Part shown: positions 1 through 6,404 of the stretch, one piece after another
How the letters are laid out: every line of letters begins with the position of its first letter
Numbering within the stretch: position 1 is the first letter of the stretch
NCBI GenBank assembly: GCA_016781775.1
Contig: JADDPR010000432.1
Span: 1-9,951, forward strand
DNA from: Rubrobacter sp.
GTDB lineage: Bacteria > Actinomycetota > Rubrobacteria > Rubrobacterales > Rubrobacteraceae
Direction of reading: 5' to 3'
Length of the DNA stretch: 9,951 nucleotides
The notes under the pieces: model-generated
What the model saw: the letters and a program-made list of their open reading frames with translations, nothing else
The model's database searches: none
What the model was told of the DNA's origin: nothing
Position numbers and translations under genes: made by a program

Positions 1-87
1 CACCGCTTCACCTTCGTCTGCACGCCCCTAAAGCTCGTTGGAGCCACCGGCTCGCCGGTGAGGCCTCTGGCCGTAGTTCCGGGGTAG
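1..87 (+). CDS. C-terminal end of a putative cyclase / kynurenine formamidase-family protein (partial)
   Basis: An open frame runs in from the left edge and stops at TAG 85-87. The 28 visible residues include a PLKLVGATGSPVRPLAV stretch. From memory, this is how PF04199 'cyclase family' proteins end: a hydrophobic strand, then a G-(A/G)-T-G-S-P turn and a short hydrophobic tail. Those enzymes are metal-dependent hydrolases of the kynurenine-formamidase type. Their metal-binding His/Asp motif lies upstream and is outside the window, so activity cannot be judged. The frame is on the plus strand like the genes that follow, with about 105 nt to the next ORF. The call rests on one short motif. Confidence 0.5.
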   Translation, partial: HRFTFVCTPLKLVGATGSPVRPLAVVPG

Positions 88-193
88 CGTTCGACGGCGG
101 GCCCCAGAGCGGTGGCTCAGAAAGCGACCACGCGGCGACGCCGCCCGAGAACGGGGCGAGGAAGGCGAATTCTTCGGGTGAAGGGGCAGAAGC

Positions 194-412
194 ATGGTCG
201 ACGGACGCGGCGACGAAGAGGCCCGACTGCGGCGGGAACGCAGGCAGGCTCTGATCGAACGCCTCAACGCGAACGACGAGTACCTCCGGGAGCTCGAAGG
301 GCGCAGGAGGGCGGCCGGGCAGCTCTCCCCGGAGGAGCTGGATCTGGAGATAGAGAAAGAGCGCAACCGCAGCCGCCGCGACGCCGGCGGTATGCCCTCC
401 GCGGGAGGCTAA
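194..412 (+). CDS. Small charged hypothetical protein (72 aa)
   Basis: ATG 194 is preceded by a purine-rich AAGGGGCAG about 4 nt upstream, an acceptable ribosome binding site. The product is 72 aa, dominated by Arg and Glu, with no hydrophobic segment. Roughly residues 8-60 look like continuous amphipathic helix (ERRQALIERL, EYLRELEGRR, EELDLEIEKERN), so it is probably a small cytosolic helical or coiled-coil protein. Third codon positions are overwhelmingly G or C, as in the neighbouring real genes, which favours coding. I do not recognise a family and assign no function. It ends with TAA 410-412. The hydrolase remnant downstream continues in the same frame directly after that stop, so it could instead be unrelated sequence brought next to the hydrolase by a deletion. 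An overlapping minus-strand frame (28-366) is rich in Ser and Arg and looks like a shadow. Confidence 0.45.
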   Translation: MVDGRGDEEARLRRERRQALIERLNANDEYLRELEGRRRAAGQLSPEELDLEIEKERNRSRRDAGGMPSAGG

Positions 413-451
413 TCTCAGGTTCCACCCTCGCCACCCCATATCCCGCCCCTC

Positions 452-1138
452 GGCCGGAGCTGGTTCAAGCAGGTCCCCGAGCTTTCGCGCCACTTCCGTA
501 CCATCTCGTACGACGTCCACAAGGATCTCGACCCGAGGCACGACGTCGCCGATCTCGCCGATGAGGCGGCTGCGCTCCTCGATCACCTCGGCGTCGAGAA
601 GGCCCACGTTCTGGGCACCTCGTTCGGCGGTTCCGTCGCCCAGAAGCTCGCGCTCGAGAGGCTGGAGCTCGTGGACGGGCTGGTGCTGGTTCGCACCAGT
701 TACGGCGCGCGCGAGCCCGAGCGCATGTCCCTGCGGACGATGGGCAGAATGTTCGGGTGGGGGTCCTTCGGCGTCAAGGACGCGGCGCGCAGGGGGCTCG
801 AGGCGACCACCTCCCACACCTACCGGGTCAGGAACCGCGAGGAGTTCGAGGACCTGACCCGCTGGCACCTCACGACCTCGCCGTCGTTCTCGGGATTCTA
901 CGAGCAGGCCCTGGCAGAAGCCCGCTTCGACTCCTACCGCGACGTCGGGCATACCACCGCCCCTACCCTCGTGACCCACGGCGCCGACGGCCGCTACGTG
1001 CCCGTCGGAAACGCCGCCCTCGCCGGCGCCATCCCCGACTCCCGCCTCGTCGTCCTGCGCGACGCCGGGCACCTCGTGTTTATCGAGCGAGCCTGGGAGG
1101 TCAACCACGAGGTCAACTCCTTCCTTGAACCCCGCTAG
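452..1138 (+). pseudogene. Alpha/beta fold hydrolase, N-terminally truncated remnant
   Basis: The plus-strand frame from about 452 reads as an alpha/beta hydrolase. It contains WFKQVPELSRHFRTISYDV, then VADLADEAAALLDHLGVEKA, the nucleophile elbow GTSFGG with Ser at 620-622, the acid loop HGADGRYVP with Asp at 986-988, and GHLVF with the catalytic His at 1070-1072. The triad is therefore present. Family members normally begin about 35-40 residues earlier with a beta-strand and the HG oxyanion motif. Here the homologous sequence starts abruptly, and an in-frame TAA lies at 410-412. There is no ATG, GTG or TTG in frame before GTG 671, which lies after the nucleophile. The usual RGHGxSD loop after SYDV also seems replaced by an unrelated HKDLDPRHD. 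I infer a decayed gene. A short product from GTG 671 would lack the catalytic serine. Confidence 0.7.
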
Positions 1139-1407
1139 GCCGGGTTCTCTGCGGGAAGCCGCTTACGCCGTCGCGCCGTCAAGCAAGCTACGTCCGTCGG
1201 CCTGACGCATCGCTCCCCCGACGTAGATCGTGAGGGGGCCGACGGGGCCGAGGTCCGCCTCGACTCCGTCGGGGGACCGGCCCCTACTCCCCCTCCAACA
1301 TCGTCGAGTGCGGCCTCGAAGAGCTCGTGGGACACAAGGACCGCCACGTGAAGATCCTGGTCGACCCCTCGGAGTAGCGGCGCCGAGAACCCGGACGCCC
1401 GGAGACA
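1139..1407. other. Gene-poor, decayed stretch between hydrolase remnant and CoA-transferase
   Basis: No complete gene is supported here. The plus strand at 1282-1377 reads as a plausible protein C-terminus (listed separately). On the minus strand, 1163-1270 reads VEADLGPVGPLTIYVGGA and then a stop at 1165-1163. This faintly recalls an SDR (D)ILVNNAG strand but is too weak to call. The rest shows nothing recognisable. The mix of coding-like scraps on both strands suggests a graveyard of degraded genes. Confidence 0.4.
1282..1377 (+). pseudogene. C-terminal scrap of an unidentified, possibly dehydrogenase-type, protein
   Basis: The plus frame before TAG 1375-1377 reads PYSPSNIVECGLEELVG, then HKDRHVKILVDPSE. 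A helix followed by an (R)HVKILVDP strand right before the stop is typical of the C-terminus of zinc-type medium-chain dehydrogenases. The match is from memory and short. Upstream of about 1280 the frame loses protein character and no start is available, so this is at best a 3' remnant. Confidence 0.3.
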
Positions 1408-1424
1408 TCAGCCTCCGGGCGTCC
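1393..1424 (-). terminator. Perfect 12-bp hairpin at the 3' end of the CoA-transferase gene
   Basis: Arms GGACGCCCGGAG (1393-1404) and CTCCGGGCGTCC (1413-1424) are exact reverse complements around an 8-nt loop. The TGA stop of the minus-strand CoA-transferase (1410-1408) lies in the loop, and the last codons form one arm. No T-run follows on either strand, so it resembles the U-less terminators described for actinobacteria. It could also protect the mRNA 3' end, and it would work in both directions. Confidence 0.55.
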
Positions 1425-2550
1425 AGCCTCCTGCCTCGTCCGTGTGTTGCCCGAGGGTAGGGGGCGGGCGGCGGATGGGGAGCCGCTCGCCGTTCACGAG
1501 GATCGGCGAGGCGAGCATCTTCAGCGTGCCGGCCGCCGGATGCTCGACGTTCCGCAGCATGCCGGAGGCCAGCACGTGATCGTCGGAGAAGACGTCCGCC
1601 AGGGTGTTGACGGGGCCGCAGGGCACGCCGGCCTCGCGGATGTTCTCGACCCACTCGTCGGCCGTACCCCTCGCGAACTCCTCCTGCAACGTCGCTACCA
1701 GCTCCTCGCGGTTGGCGACGCGGTCGGGGTTTGTGGCGTAGCGCTTGTCCTTTGCCACGTCCTCCCGGCCTATAGCGCGGCAGAGGTTGGCGAACTGGGC
1801 GTCGTTGCCTACGGCGACGGCTATCGGCTTGTCCGAGGCGTCGAAGGTCTGGTAGGGGACGATGGAGGGATGGGCGTTGCCCATGCGGCCCTTGTCCTCG
1901 CCGGAGACCAGATACTCCTGGGCGCGGTTGGCTAGCCAGCCCAGCTGGGTCTCGAAGAGCGGGACCTCGAGGCGGGCGCCCTCGCCGGACTCCGCGCGAC
2001 GGTGGAGGGCGGCCAGGATGGCCGTCGAGGCGTGCAGGCCGCAGACTATGTCCGCGATCGCTACGCCGACTTTCACCGGGTCGCCGTCAGGGAAGCCGCT
2101 GATGCCCATGATCCCGCCCCGGGCCTGCACGAGGAAGTCGTAGCCGGGCCTATCCTCGTCCGGGCCGGGGCCGAAACCGGTTATGGAGCAGTACACGAGC
2201 CCCGGGTTCAGTTCCTTGAGGACCTCGTAGCCGAGGCCGAGCTTCAGGAGCGCGCCCCTTCGCATGTTCTCTATGACTATGTCCGCCCTTGCGGCGAGTC
2301 CCTTTACCTTCTCCAGCCCCTCCGGCGTCTTGAGGTCCACCGCGATCGAACGCTTGTTGCGGTTGATGGAGAGGAAGTAGGCCGACTCGCCGCCCGCGAA
2401 CGGGGGTCCCCAATGACGGGTGTCGTCGCCACGCCCGGGGTGCTCGACCTTCAGGACGTCCGCCCCCAGGTCCGCGAGGACCATCGTCGCGTACGGCCCC
2501 GCCAAGACCCGCGAGAGGTCCAGCACGCGCACGCCCTCCAGCGGTAGCAC
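1408..2550 (-). CDS. CaiB/BaiF family (family III) CoA-transferase
   Basis: The 380-aa product has the usual length of a family III CoA-transferase, which moves CoA between an acyl-CoA donor and a carboxylic acid via an aspartyl-CoA intermediate. Visible landmarks are the N-terminal LEGVRVLDLSRVLAGP (4-19), the CoA-site region LGADVLKVEHPGRGDDTR (28-45), NRNKRSIAVDLKTPEG (63-78), the ITGFG segment (123-127), and GVAIADIVCGLHA, whose Asp167 aligns with the catalytic Asp of formyl-CoA transferase and CaiB. The C-terminus has the typical GVPCGPVNTLADVF and a closing LGQHTDE. It starts at GTG 2550, matching the family N-terminus, with AAAGGG 8 nt upstream. It is divergent from the acyl-CoA ligase, so both may share regulation. 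Substrates cannot be told from sequence; an acyl-CoA:dicarboxylate or carnitine-type transferase are equally possible. The cytosolic enzyme appears intact. Confidence 0.93.
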   Translation of the reverse strand: MLPLEGVRVLDLSRVLAGPYATMVLADLGADVLKVEHPGRGDDTRHWGPPFAGGESAYFLSINRNKRSIAVDLKTPEGLEKVKGLAARADIVIENMRRGALLKLGLGYEVLKELNPGLVYCSITGFGPGPDEDRPGYDFLVQARGGIMGISGFPDGDPVKVGVAIADIVCGLHASTAILAALHRRAESGEGARLEVPLFETQLGWLANRAQEYLVSGEDKGRMGNAHPSIVPYQTFDASDKPIAVAVGNDAQFANLCRAIGREDVAKDKRYATNPDRVANREELVATLQEEFARGTADEWVENIREAGVPCGPVNTLADVFSDDHVLASGMLRNVEHPAAGTLKMLASPILVNGERLPIRRPPPTLGQHTDEAGGWTPGG

Positions 2551-2622
2551 TACCCCAGCCCTTTCGGACCCTCGAACGATGCGCCGCGCGATCCGTCCAT
2601 GCTCGTCCCTTCCCCTCTAATC

Positions 2623-2683
2623 TTGCGCCCAAGTATATAGAACGCGCCGTTATACTCTCCCACAGGGAAAGAAAGGCGGGAGG
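2623..2683 (+). promoter_or_regulatory. Divergent promoter/operator region with ribosome binding site of the acyl-CoA ligase
   Basis: The 139-bp divergent gap contains a locally AT-rich island (2631-2656). TATACT at 2651-2656 is a good -10 hexamer for the ligase; no convincing -35 lies 16-18 bp upstream. An inverted repeat AGTATA (2632-2637) / TATACT (2651-2656), centre to centre 19 bp, overlaps this -10 and could be an operator. On the other strand TATAAC (2654-2649) could serve the CoA-transferase. GGGAGG at 2678-2683 lies 6 nt before ATG 2690 and fixes the ligase start. The promoter assignment is an inference. Confidence 0.4.
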
Positions 2684-2689
2684 ATAAGC

Positions 2690-4246
2690 ATGACGCTGAA
2701 CCTTGCTGTGCTGCTGGAGGAGAGCGCGAGGAGTCGGCCGGAGAAGCCGGCCCTGATTCTCGGGGGGCACGAGATCTCCTACTCGGCCCTGCGGGATAGG
2801 GCGAGGAGCTTCGCGGGCGCCCTGTCCTCCATGGGCGTGGGGCCCGGGGACAAGGTCGCCCTTATGGTCCCGAACGTGCCGCAATTCGTCGTCGCGTACT
2901 ACGGCATCCTGGCGACGGGGGCCTCGGTCGTGCCGCTGAACGTGCTCCTTCGGGGGGCGGAGATCACGTACCACCTCGACGACTCGGACGCGAAGGTCCT
3001 CGTCGCCTGGGAGGGTTTCCTGCAGGAAGCTAGAGCAGGCTTCGAAGGCGCCGGCGCATCCTGCGAGCACCTGATCGTCGTCGAGTCGCCGGACGGCTCC
3101 GGGCCAATGGGGGACGAGAGAGGCTTCGGGGCGCTCCTGCGGGAACACCCGCCCGAGTTTGACACGGTGCAGACCATGCCGGACGACACGGCGGTCGTGA
3201 TCTACACGAGCGGCACCACGGGCCGCTCGAAGGGCGCCGAGCTTACGCACGCCAACATGTTTATGAACGCGATGTGCAACGCGGACAAGCTCCTCGCGAT
3301 GAACGAGGACGACGTCGCCATCGCCGTCCTGCCGCTCTTCCACATCTTCGGCCAGACCTGCGTCATGAACGCCACGATCTACCGCGGCGGCACGATGACC
3401 CTCGTCCCGCGGTTCGAGCCCGAGGCGGCCCTGAAGGCCATACAGGACGCAGGCGTCACGATCTTTACGGGAGTCCCGACGATGTACCAGTATCTCCTCC
3501 GCTACCCGGAGCTCGATCGGTACGACACGTCTTCGCTGCGAATCGGGGTTTCGGGCGGGGCCTCGATGCCGGTCGAGGTCATGAAGGCCGTCGAGGAGCG
3601 GTTCGGGATCGTGATCCTGGAAGGTTACGGCCTCTCCGAGACGAGCCCGACCGCGACGTTCAACCGCTCGGTCGAGGAGCGCAAGGTCGGCTCCATAGGG
3701 CTCCCGATCTGGGGTACCGAGGCGAAGGTCGTCGACGGGGACGACGGGGAGGTGCCCCCCGGCGAGCGCGGCGAGCTCGCCCTGCGCGGCCACCACATCA
3801 TGAAGGGCTACCTCAACAGGCCCGAGGCTACGGCGGAGGCGATGAGGAACGGCTGGTTCCACACCGGGGACATCGCGACGATGGACGAGGACGGCTACTT
3901 CTACATCGTAGACCGCGTAAAGGACATGATCATCCGCGGCGGCTACAACGTCTACCCGCGCGAGGTCGAAGAAGCCCTTTACGAGCACCCCGGCGTCGCC
4001 GAGGTCGCCGTCGTAGGCGTCCCCCACGAGGAGCTCGGCGAGGAGGTGACCGCCGTCATCGCCATGAAGGAGGGCGAGTCCGCGAGCGAGGAGGAGATCA
4101 TCTCTTTCGCCAAAGACCGCGTCGCCGCCTACAAGTACCCCCGCAGCGTCGCTTTCGTGGACGAACTCCCGAAGACCGCGACCGGCAAGATCCTCAAACG
4201 CGAGCTCACGAAGGGCGCCGTCGCAGAGAGGAGCACGGCAACCTAG
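2690..4246 (+). CDS. AMP-forming acyl-CoA ligase (long/medium-chain fatty-acid-CoA ligase-like)
   Basis: The 518-aa protein is a complete ANL-superfamily enzyme that adenylates a carboxylic acid with ATP and forms the acyl-CoA, releasing AMP. Landmarks in order: phosphate-binding loop TSGTTGRSKG (173-182), the A5 motif GYGLSETSP (312-320), HTGD (391-394) with the ribose-binding Asp394, the hinge region DRVKDMIIRGGYNVYP (408-423), and PKTATGK with the catalytic Lys500 near the C-terminus. Nothing essential is missing. ATG 2690 has a GGGAGG site 6 nt upstream. It is divergent from a CoA-transferase and upstream of MmsA and two dehydrogenases, which suits activation of a carboxylate for beta-oxidation-type breakdown. 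Chain length or an aromatic versus aliphatic substrate cannot be decided by eye; family members called long-chain fatty-acid-CoA ligase often act on other acids. Confidence 0.93.
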   Translation: MTLNLAVLLEESARSRPEKPALILGGHEISYSALRDRARSFAGALSSMGVGPGDKVALMVPNVPQFVVAYYGILATGASVVPLNVLLRGAEITYHLDDSDAKVLVAWEGFLQEARAGFEGAGASCEHLIVVESPDGSGPMGDERGFGALLREHPPEFDTVQTMPDDTAVVIYTSGTTGRSKGAELTHANMFMNAMCNADKLLAMNEDDVAIAVLPLFHIFGQTCVMNATIYRGGTMTLVPRFEPEAALKAIQDAGVTIFTGVPTMYQYLLRYPELDRYDTSSLRIGVSGGASMPVEVMKAVEERFGIVILEGYGLSETSPTATFNRSVEERKVGSIGLPIWGTEAKVVDGDDGEVPPGERGELALRGHHIMKGYLNRPEATAEAMRNGWFHTGDIATMDEDGYFYIVDRVKDMIIRGGYNVYPREVEEALYEHPGVAEVAVVGVPHEELGEEVTAVIAMKEGESASEEEIISFAKDRVAAYKYPRSVAFVDELPKTATGKILKRELTKGAVAERSTAT

Positions 4247-4267
4247 GGGAGCCCCAACCCATTCTCG

Positions 4268-4302
4268 CGACCGAAGCGGCAAGAGGCGCCCGCCAGCGGT
4301 CG
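4268..4302 (+). terminator. Possible stem-loop downstream of the acyl-CoA ligase
   Basis: CGACCG (4268-4273) pairs with CGGTCG (4297-4302), with a further inner GGC/GCC (4278-4280/4292-4294). It lies about 22 nt after the ligase stop codon, where a terminator would be expected, but there is no T-run and it overlaps the left inverted-repeat arm. Weak. Confidence 0.25.
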
Positions 4303-4632
4303 GAAGGTGCCTGACGTGCTCTTGCCCGCCACCCCCCGAGAGCTGCTAGCCTTCACGCCGGGCCTGAATACGTAGTCACGAGTGGAGGGGAAGGCGATGC
4401 GATCGAACCGAGAGAGCGACTGCCCCGGTGTTGCCTGTCCCACATCCTGCGTTGGGGAAGAGCGGTGGAACGGGCTAGGTGGGCGACCGTGGTCGGCGCG
4501 GAAGGCGTGAATGAGGGGCTCCCTCGTGCCTTCTCGCTCGCCGGTAGTCCTTGCTTTGCGGTCGGCGGCAGCGCCCAACGCGCGGAGGCGGCTCGAGGAG
4601 GAGCGGTGTCGAAGGCGCCTCTTGCAGTTCGG
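4271..4632. repeat. MITE-like pair of terminal inverted repeats
   Basis: GCAAGAGGCGCC (4279-4290) and GGCGCCTCTTGC (4614-4625) are exact reverse complements. Allowing one gap and one mismatch, the match extends outward to CCGAA (4271-4275) and TTCGG (4628-4632), giving arms of about 20 nt around roughly 320 bp of non-coding sequence. This is the shape of a small non-autonomous element or of a dead insertion sequence. No clear target duplication flanks it, and the arms do not resemble the IS630 ends at 8907 and 9913. Chance or a regulatory role is possible. Confidence 0.35.
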
Positions 4633-4699
4633 GAAGATCGTCCAATCTTCGCAACGAATATCTGGAACGGCGGGCAGGGTAAGACACCAGAAGATTGGT
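4633..4699 (+). promoter_or_regulatory. Overlapping alternative hairpins upstream of mmsA
   Basis: ATCTTC (4645-4650) can pair with GAAGAT (4633-4638) as a hairpin with a 6-nt loop. As part of CCAATCTTC (4642-4650) it can instead pair perfectly over 9 bp with GAAGATTGG (4691-4699), with a 40-nt loop. The two foldings exclude each other. The second arm ends 40 nt before the aldehyde dehydrogenase ATG. This could be an RNA switch if transcription starts upstream, or a set of protein-binding half-sites on DNA. There is no T-run to make a classical attenuator. Confidence 0.3.
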
Positions 4700-4738
4700 A
4701 GGGCAAGTATTACTGAGGCGTAGGGAAAGGGAAAGCAT

Positions 4739-6259
4739 ATGCAAGAGACACAAGAATTCGTCCGCGACGTGCGCAACTTCATCGGGGGCCAATGGGAGGA
4801 GCGCAACGGCCAGGAGACAGAGGCCGTCTACGACCCGGCCACCGGCCAAGTCATCGCCGAGACGCCGCTGTCGACTCGTGAGGACCTCGACCGGGCCGTG
4901 AAGGCCGCCTCGGCCGCCTTCGAGGGTTGGTCGGCCACGCCGGTGGTCCAGCGCATACAGGTCCTCTTCCGTTACAAGATGCTCCTCGAGGAGCACTTCG
5001 AGGAGCTGCGCGACCTCGTGACGCTTGAGAACGGTAAGGACGCAAAGGACGCCGGCGGCGAGGTGAGGCGCGGCATCGAGGTGGTCGAGTTCGCCTGCGG
5101 GATGCCAACCCTTATGATGGGCGAGACGGTCAGGGACGTGGCTAGAGGTGTGGACAACGTCTCGTACCGCTACCCTCTCGGGGTGGTCGCGGCGATTACG
5201 CCGTTCAACTTCCCGTGCATGATCCCGCTCTGGACCCTTCCCATCGCGATAGGCGCGGGCAACGCCTACATTCTAAAGCCGTCGGAGAGGACGCCCTTGA
5301 CCTCCCAGAGGCTCGGCGAGCTTCTGGTGGAGGCGGGGCTTCCCGACGGGGTCTTCAACATCGTCAACGGGGCCAGGGAGACGGTCGAGGCGATCCTGGA
5401 GCACCCGGGCATAGAGGCCGTCTCGTTTGTCGGCTCGCAGCCGGTCGCCGAGATCGTCTACAAGGGTGCATCGGCGCACGGCAAGCGGGTGCAGGCCCTG
5501 GCCGGGGCGAAGAACTCGATGATCGTGATGCCGGACGCGGTGCTCGATCAGGCGGTGCCCAACATCATCTCCTCGACCTACGGCAACGCCGGGGAGCGGT
5601 GCCTCGCCGGCAGCGTCCTGGTCGCGGTCGGCCCCAAGGAGGCCCAGGACAGGGTGGTCGAGAAGGTCAAGGAGGCGGCCTCCTCGATGAAGATCGGCCC
5701 CGGCTACGAGGAGGGCTCGGAGCTGACCCCCGTCATCCGCGCCTCCCACCGTGACAGGGTCAAGGAGTACGTCGACCTCGGCGAGGAGGAGGGTGCCGAG
5801 GTCGTCCTCGACGGCAGGGAGCCCCCTAGGGAGGAGGGCTTCTTCTTCGGGCCGACGATCCTCGACGGGGTGAAGGGCGAGATGCGGGTCGCGAGAGAGG
5901 AGATTTTCGGTCCGGTCCTCTCCGTGGTCAGGGTCGACTCCCTCGACGAGGCCATAGAGTTCACGAACGAGTCCCCGTTCGGGAACGCCTGCTCGATCTA
6001 CACGGAGAACGGAGCGGCGGTGAGGCACTGGCGCGAGCGGGTCGAGGCGGGGATGCTCGGGGTAAACATAGGGGTCGCGGCCCCCATGGCGTTCTTCCCG
6101 TTCAACGGGATCAAGAACTCTTTCTACGGGGACCTGCACGCGACCGGCAAGGACGGGGTCCGCTTCTTCACCGAGAACAAGGTGGAGATCACGCGGTGGC
6201 TCTCTGAGCCGGGGGTACCGCAGCCGACGGTGGAGCAACCCATCGAGTCCGGGGGCTAG
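4739..6259 (+). CDS. mmsA: CoA-acylating methylmalonate-semialdehyde dehydrogenase
   Basis: The 506-aa protein is an aldehyde dehydrogenase of the MmsA/IolA type, which oxidises methylmalonate or malonate semialdehyde with NAD+ and CoA to propionyl-CoA or acetyl-CoA plus CO2. Seen in the sequence: FIGGQW near the N-terminus, the Rossmann region ITPFNFPCMIPLWTLPIAIG with LKPSERTP, LAGAKNS (254-260) in place of the ELGGK of hydrolytic aldehyde dehydrogenases, catalytic Cys288 in GNAGERCLAGS, EEIFGPVLSVV, and the MmsA-like tail FPFNGIKNSFYGDLHATGKD. Loss of the general-base Glu in the ELGGK position is the family's sign of CoA-dependent rather than hydrolytic chemistry. ATG 4739 follows AGGGAAAGGG about 9 nt upstream. 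It closes valine, beta-alanine, propionate or inositol breakdown; which one applies here is open. The stop codon lies in a small hairpin loop. Confidence 0.9.
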   Translation: MQETQEFVRDVRNFIGGQWEERNGQETEAVYDPATGQVIAETPLSTREDLDRAVKAASAAFEGWSATPVVQRIQVLFRYKMLLEEHFEELRDLVTLENGKDAKDAGGEVRRGIEVVEFACGMPTLMMGETVRDVARGVDNVSYRYPLGVVAAITPFNFPCMIPLWTLPIAIGAGNAYILKPSERTPLTSQRLGELLVEAGLPDGVFNIVNGARETVEAILEHPGIEAVSFVGSQPVAEIVYKGASAHGKRVQALAGAKNSMIVMPDAVLDQAVPNIISSTYGNAGERCLAGSVLVAVGPKEAQDRVVEKVKEAASSMKIGPGYEEGSELTPVIRASHRDRVKEYVDLGEEEGAEVVLDGREPPREEGFFFGPTILDGVKGEMRVAREEIFGPVLSVVRVDSLDEAIEFTNESPFGNACSIYTENGAAVRHWRERVEAGMLGVNIGVAAPMAFFPFNGIKNSFYGDLHATGKDGVRFFTENKVEITRWLSEPGVPQPTVEQPIESGG

Positions 6260-6277
6260 AGCCCCGGGTCTCCGGAC
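6247..6277 (+). terminator. Nested hairpin over the mmsA stop codon
   Basis: GGGGC (6252-6256) pairs with GCCCC (6261-6265) around the loop TAGA, which contains the TAG stop at 6257-6259. Outer arms GTCCGG (6247-6252) and CCGGAC (6272-6277) pair as well, as an alternative or partly nested stem. There is no T-run. It resembles the stop-in-hairpin arrangement at 1393-1424 and may be a U-less terminator or mRNA 3'-end stabiliser. Confidence 0.35.
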
Positions 6278-6343
6278 CGTATAGTCGGAAATCGGGGAGC
6301 GCCCGAAACCCAGGGTGCAGTAGCCGAGAAGCGACGCACGGAC

Positions 6344-6398
6344 GCGGGGCGTCTCACATCACCCAAAATAGGGGAGGCGCCCCGCCGGTGAAGGGAGG
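6344..6398 (+). promoter_or_regulatory. 12-bp GC-rich leader hairpin directly before the ribosome binding site of the hydroxyacyl-CoA dehydrogenase
   Basis: GCGGGGCGTCTC (6344-6355) pairs with GGAGGCGCCCCGC (6374-6385, read as 12 pairs including one G-U) around an 18-nt A-rich loop. The stem ends 5 nt before the strong Shine-Dalgarno AAGGGAGG (6391-6398), which lies 6 nt before GTG 6405 and fixes that start. The hairpin may terminate mmsA transcripts, be a leader element, or, as DNA, be an operator around the loop. TATAGT at 6280-6285 could be a -10 of a separate promoter, without a clear -35. Confidence 0.4.
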
Positions 6399-6404
6399 CA
6401 TACC

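Larger units (their letters stand above)
4247..4738. other. 492-bp gap without a convincing gene, holding inverted repeats
   Basis: Short open frames exist on both strands, but their composition (Ser/Arg/Pro-rich, no motifs) looks like GC-rich shadow. The sequence is notable for structure instead: a 12-bp perfect inverted repeat about 350 bp apart, a stem at 4268-4302, and two overlapping hairpin alternatives at 4633-4699. TATTAC at 4709-4714 is a possible -10 for the downstream aldehyde dehydrogenase, without a clear -35. I see no tRNA or rRNA. Confidence 0.5.

Noticed and set aside
131..144. GCGGCG/CGCCGC palindrome at 132-144 as a terminator for the cyclase gene
   Set aside because: A 1-3 nt loop and simple GC repeats are expected by chance in this composition, with no T-run.
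8..1108. 366-aa minus-strand open frame over the hydrolase remnant
   Set aside because: It is antisense to a recognisable hydrolase sequence and has shadow-like composition.
1163..1654. Minus-strand frame with an SDR-like VEADLGPVGPLTIYVGGA segment
   Set aside because: The resemblance is faint, the frame overlaps the CoA-transferase in another register, and it carries no cofactor or catalytic motif; mentioned only as a possible scrap.
2150..4282. 710-aa open frame on the minus strand antisense to the acyl-CoA ligase
   Set aside because: It is a GC-rich shadow: composition is Arg/Val/His-heavy with no motif, and it runs opposite a ligase with every family motif in place.
4243..4806. 187-aa minus-strand ORF in the mmsA upstream gap
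   Set aside because: Ser/Arg/Pro-rich with no recognisable motif; it overlaps the start of mmsA and contains the inverted repeats, so not a convincing gene.
5273..6238. 321-aa minus-strand open frame within mmsA
   Set aside because: It is the complement of a strongly supported aldehyde dehydrogenase; His/Arg/Leu-rich without motifs.
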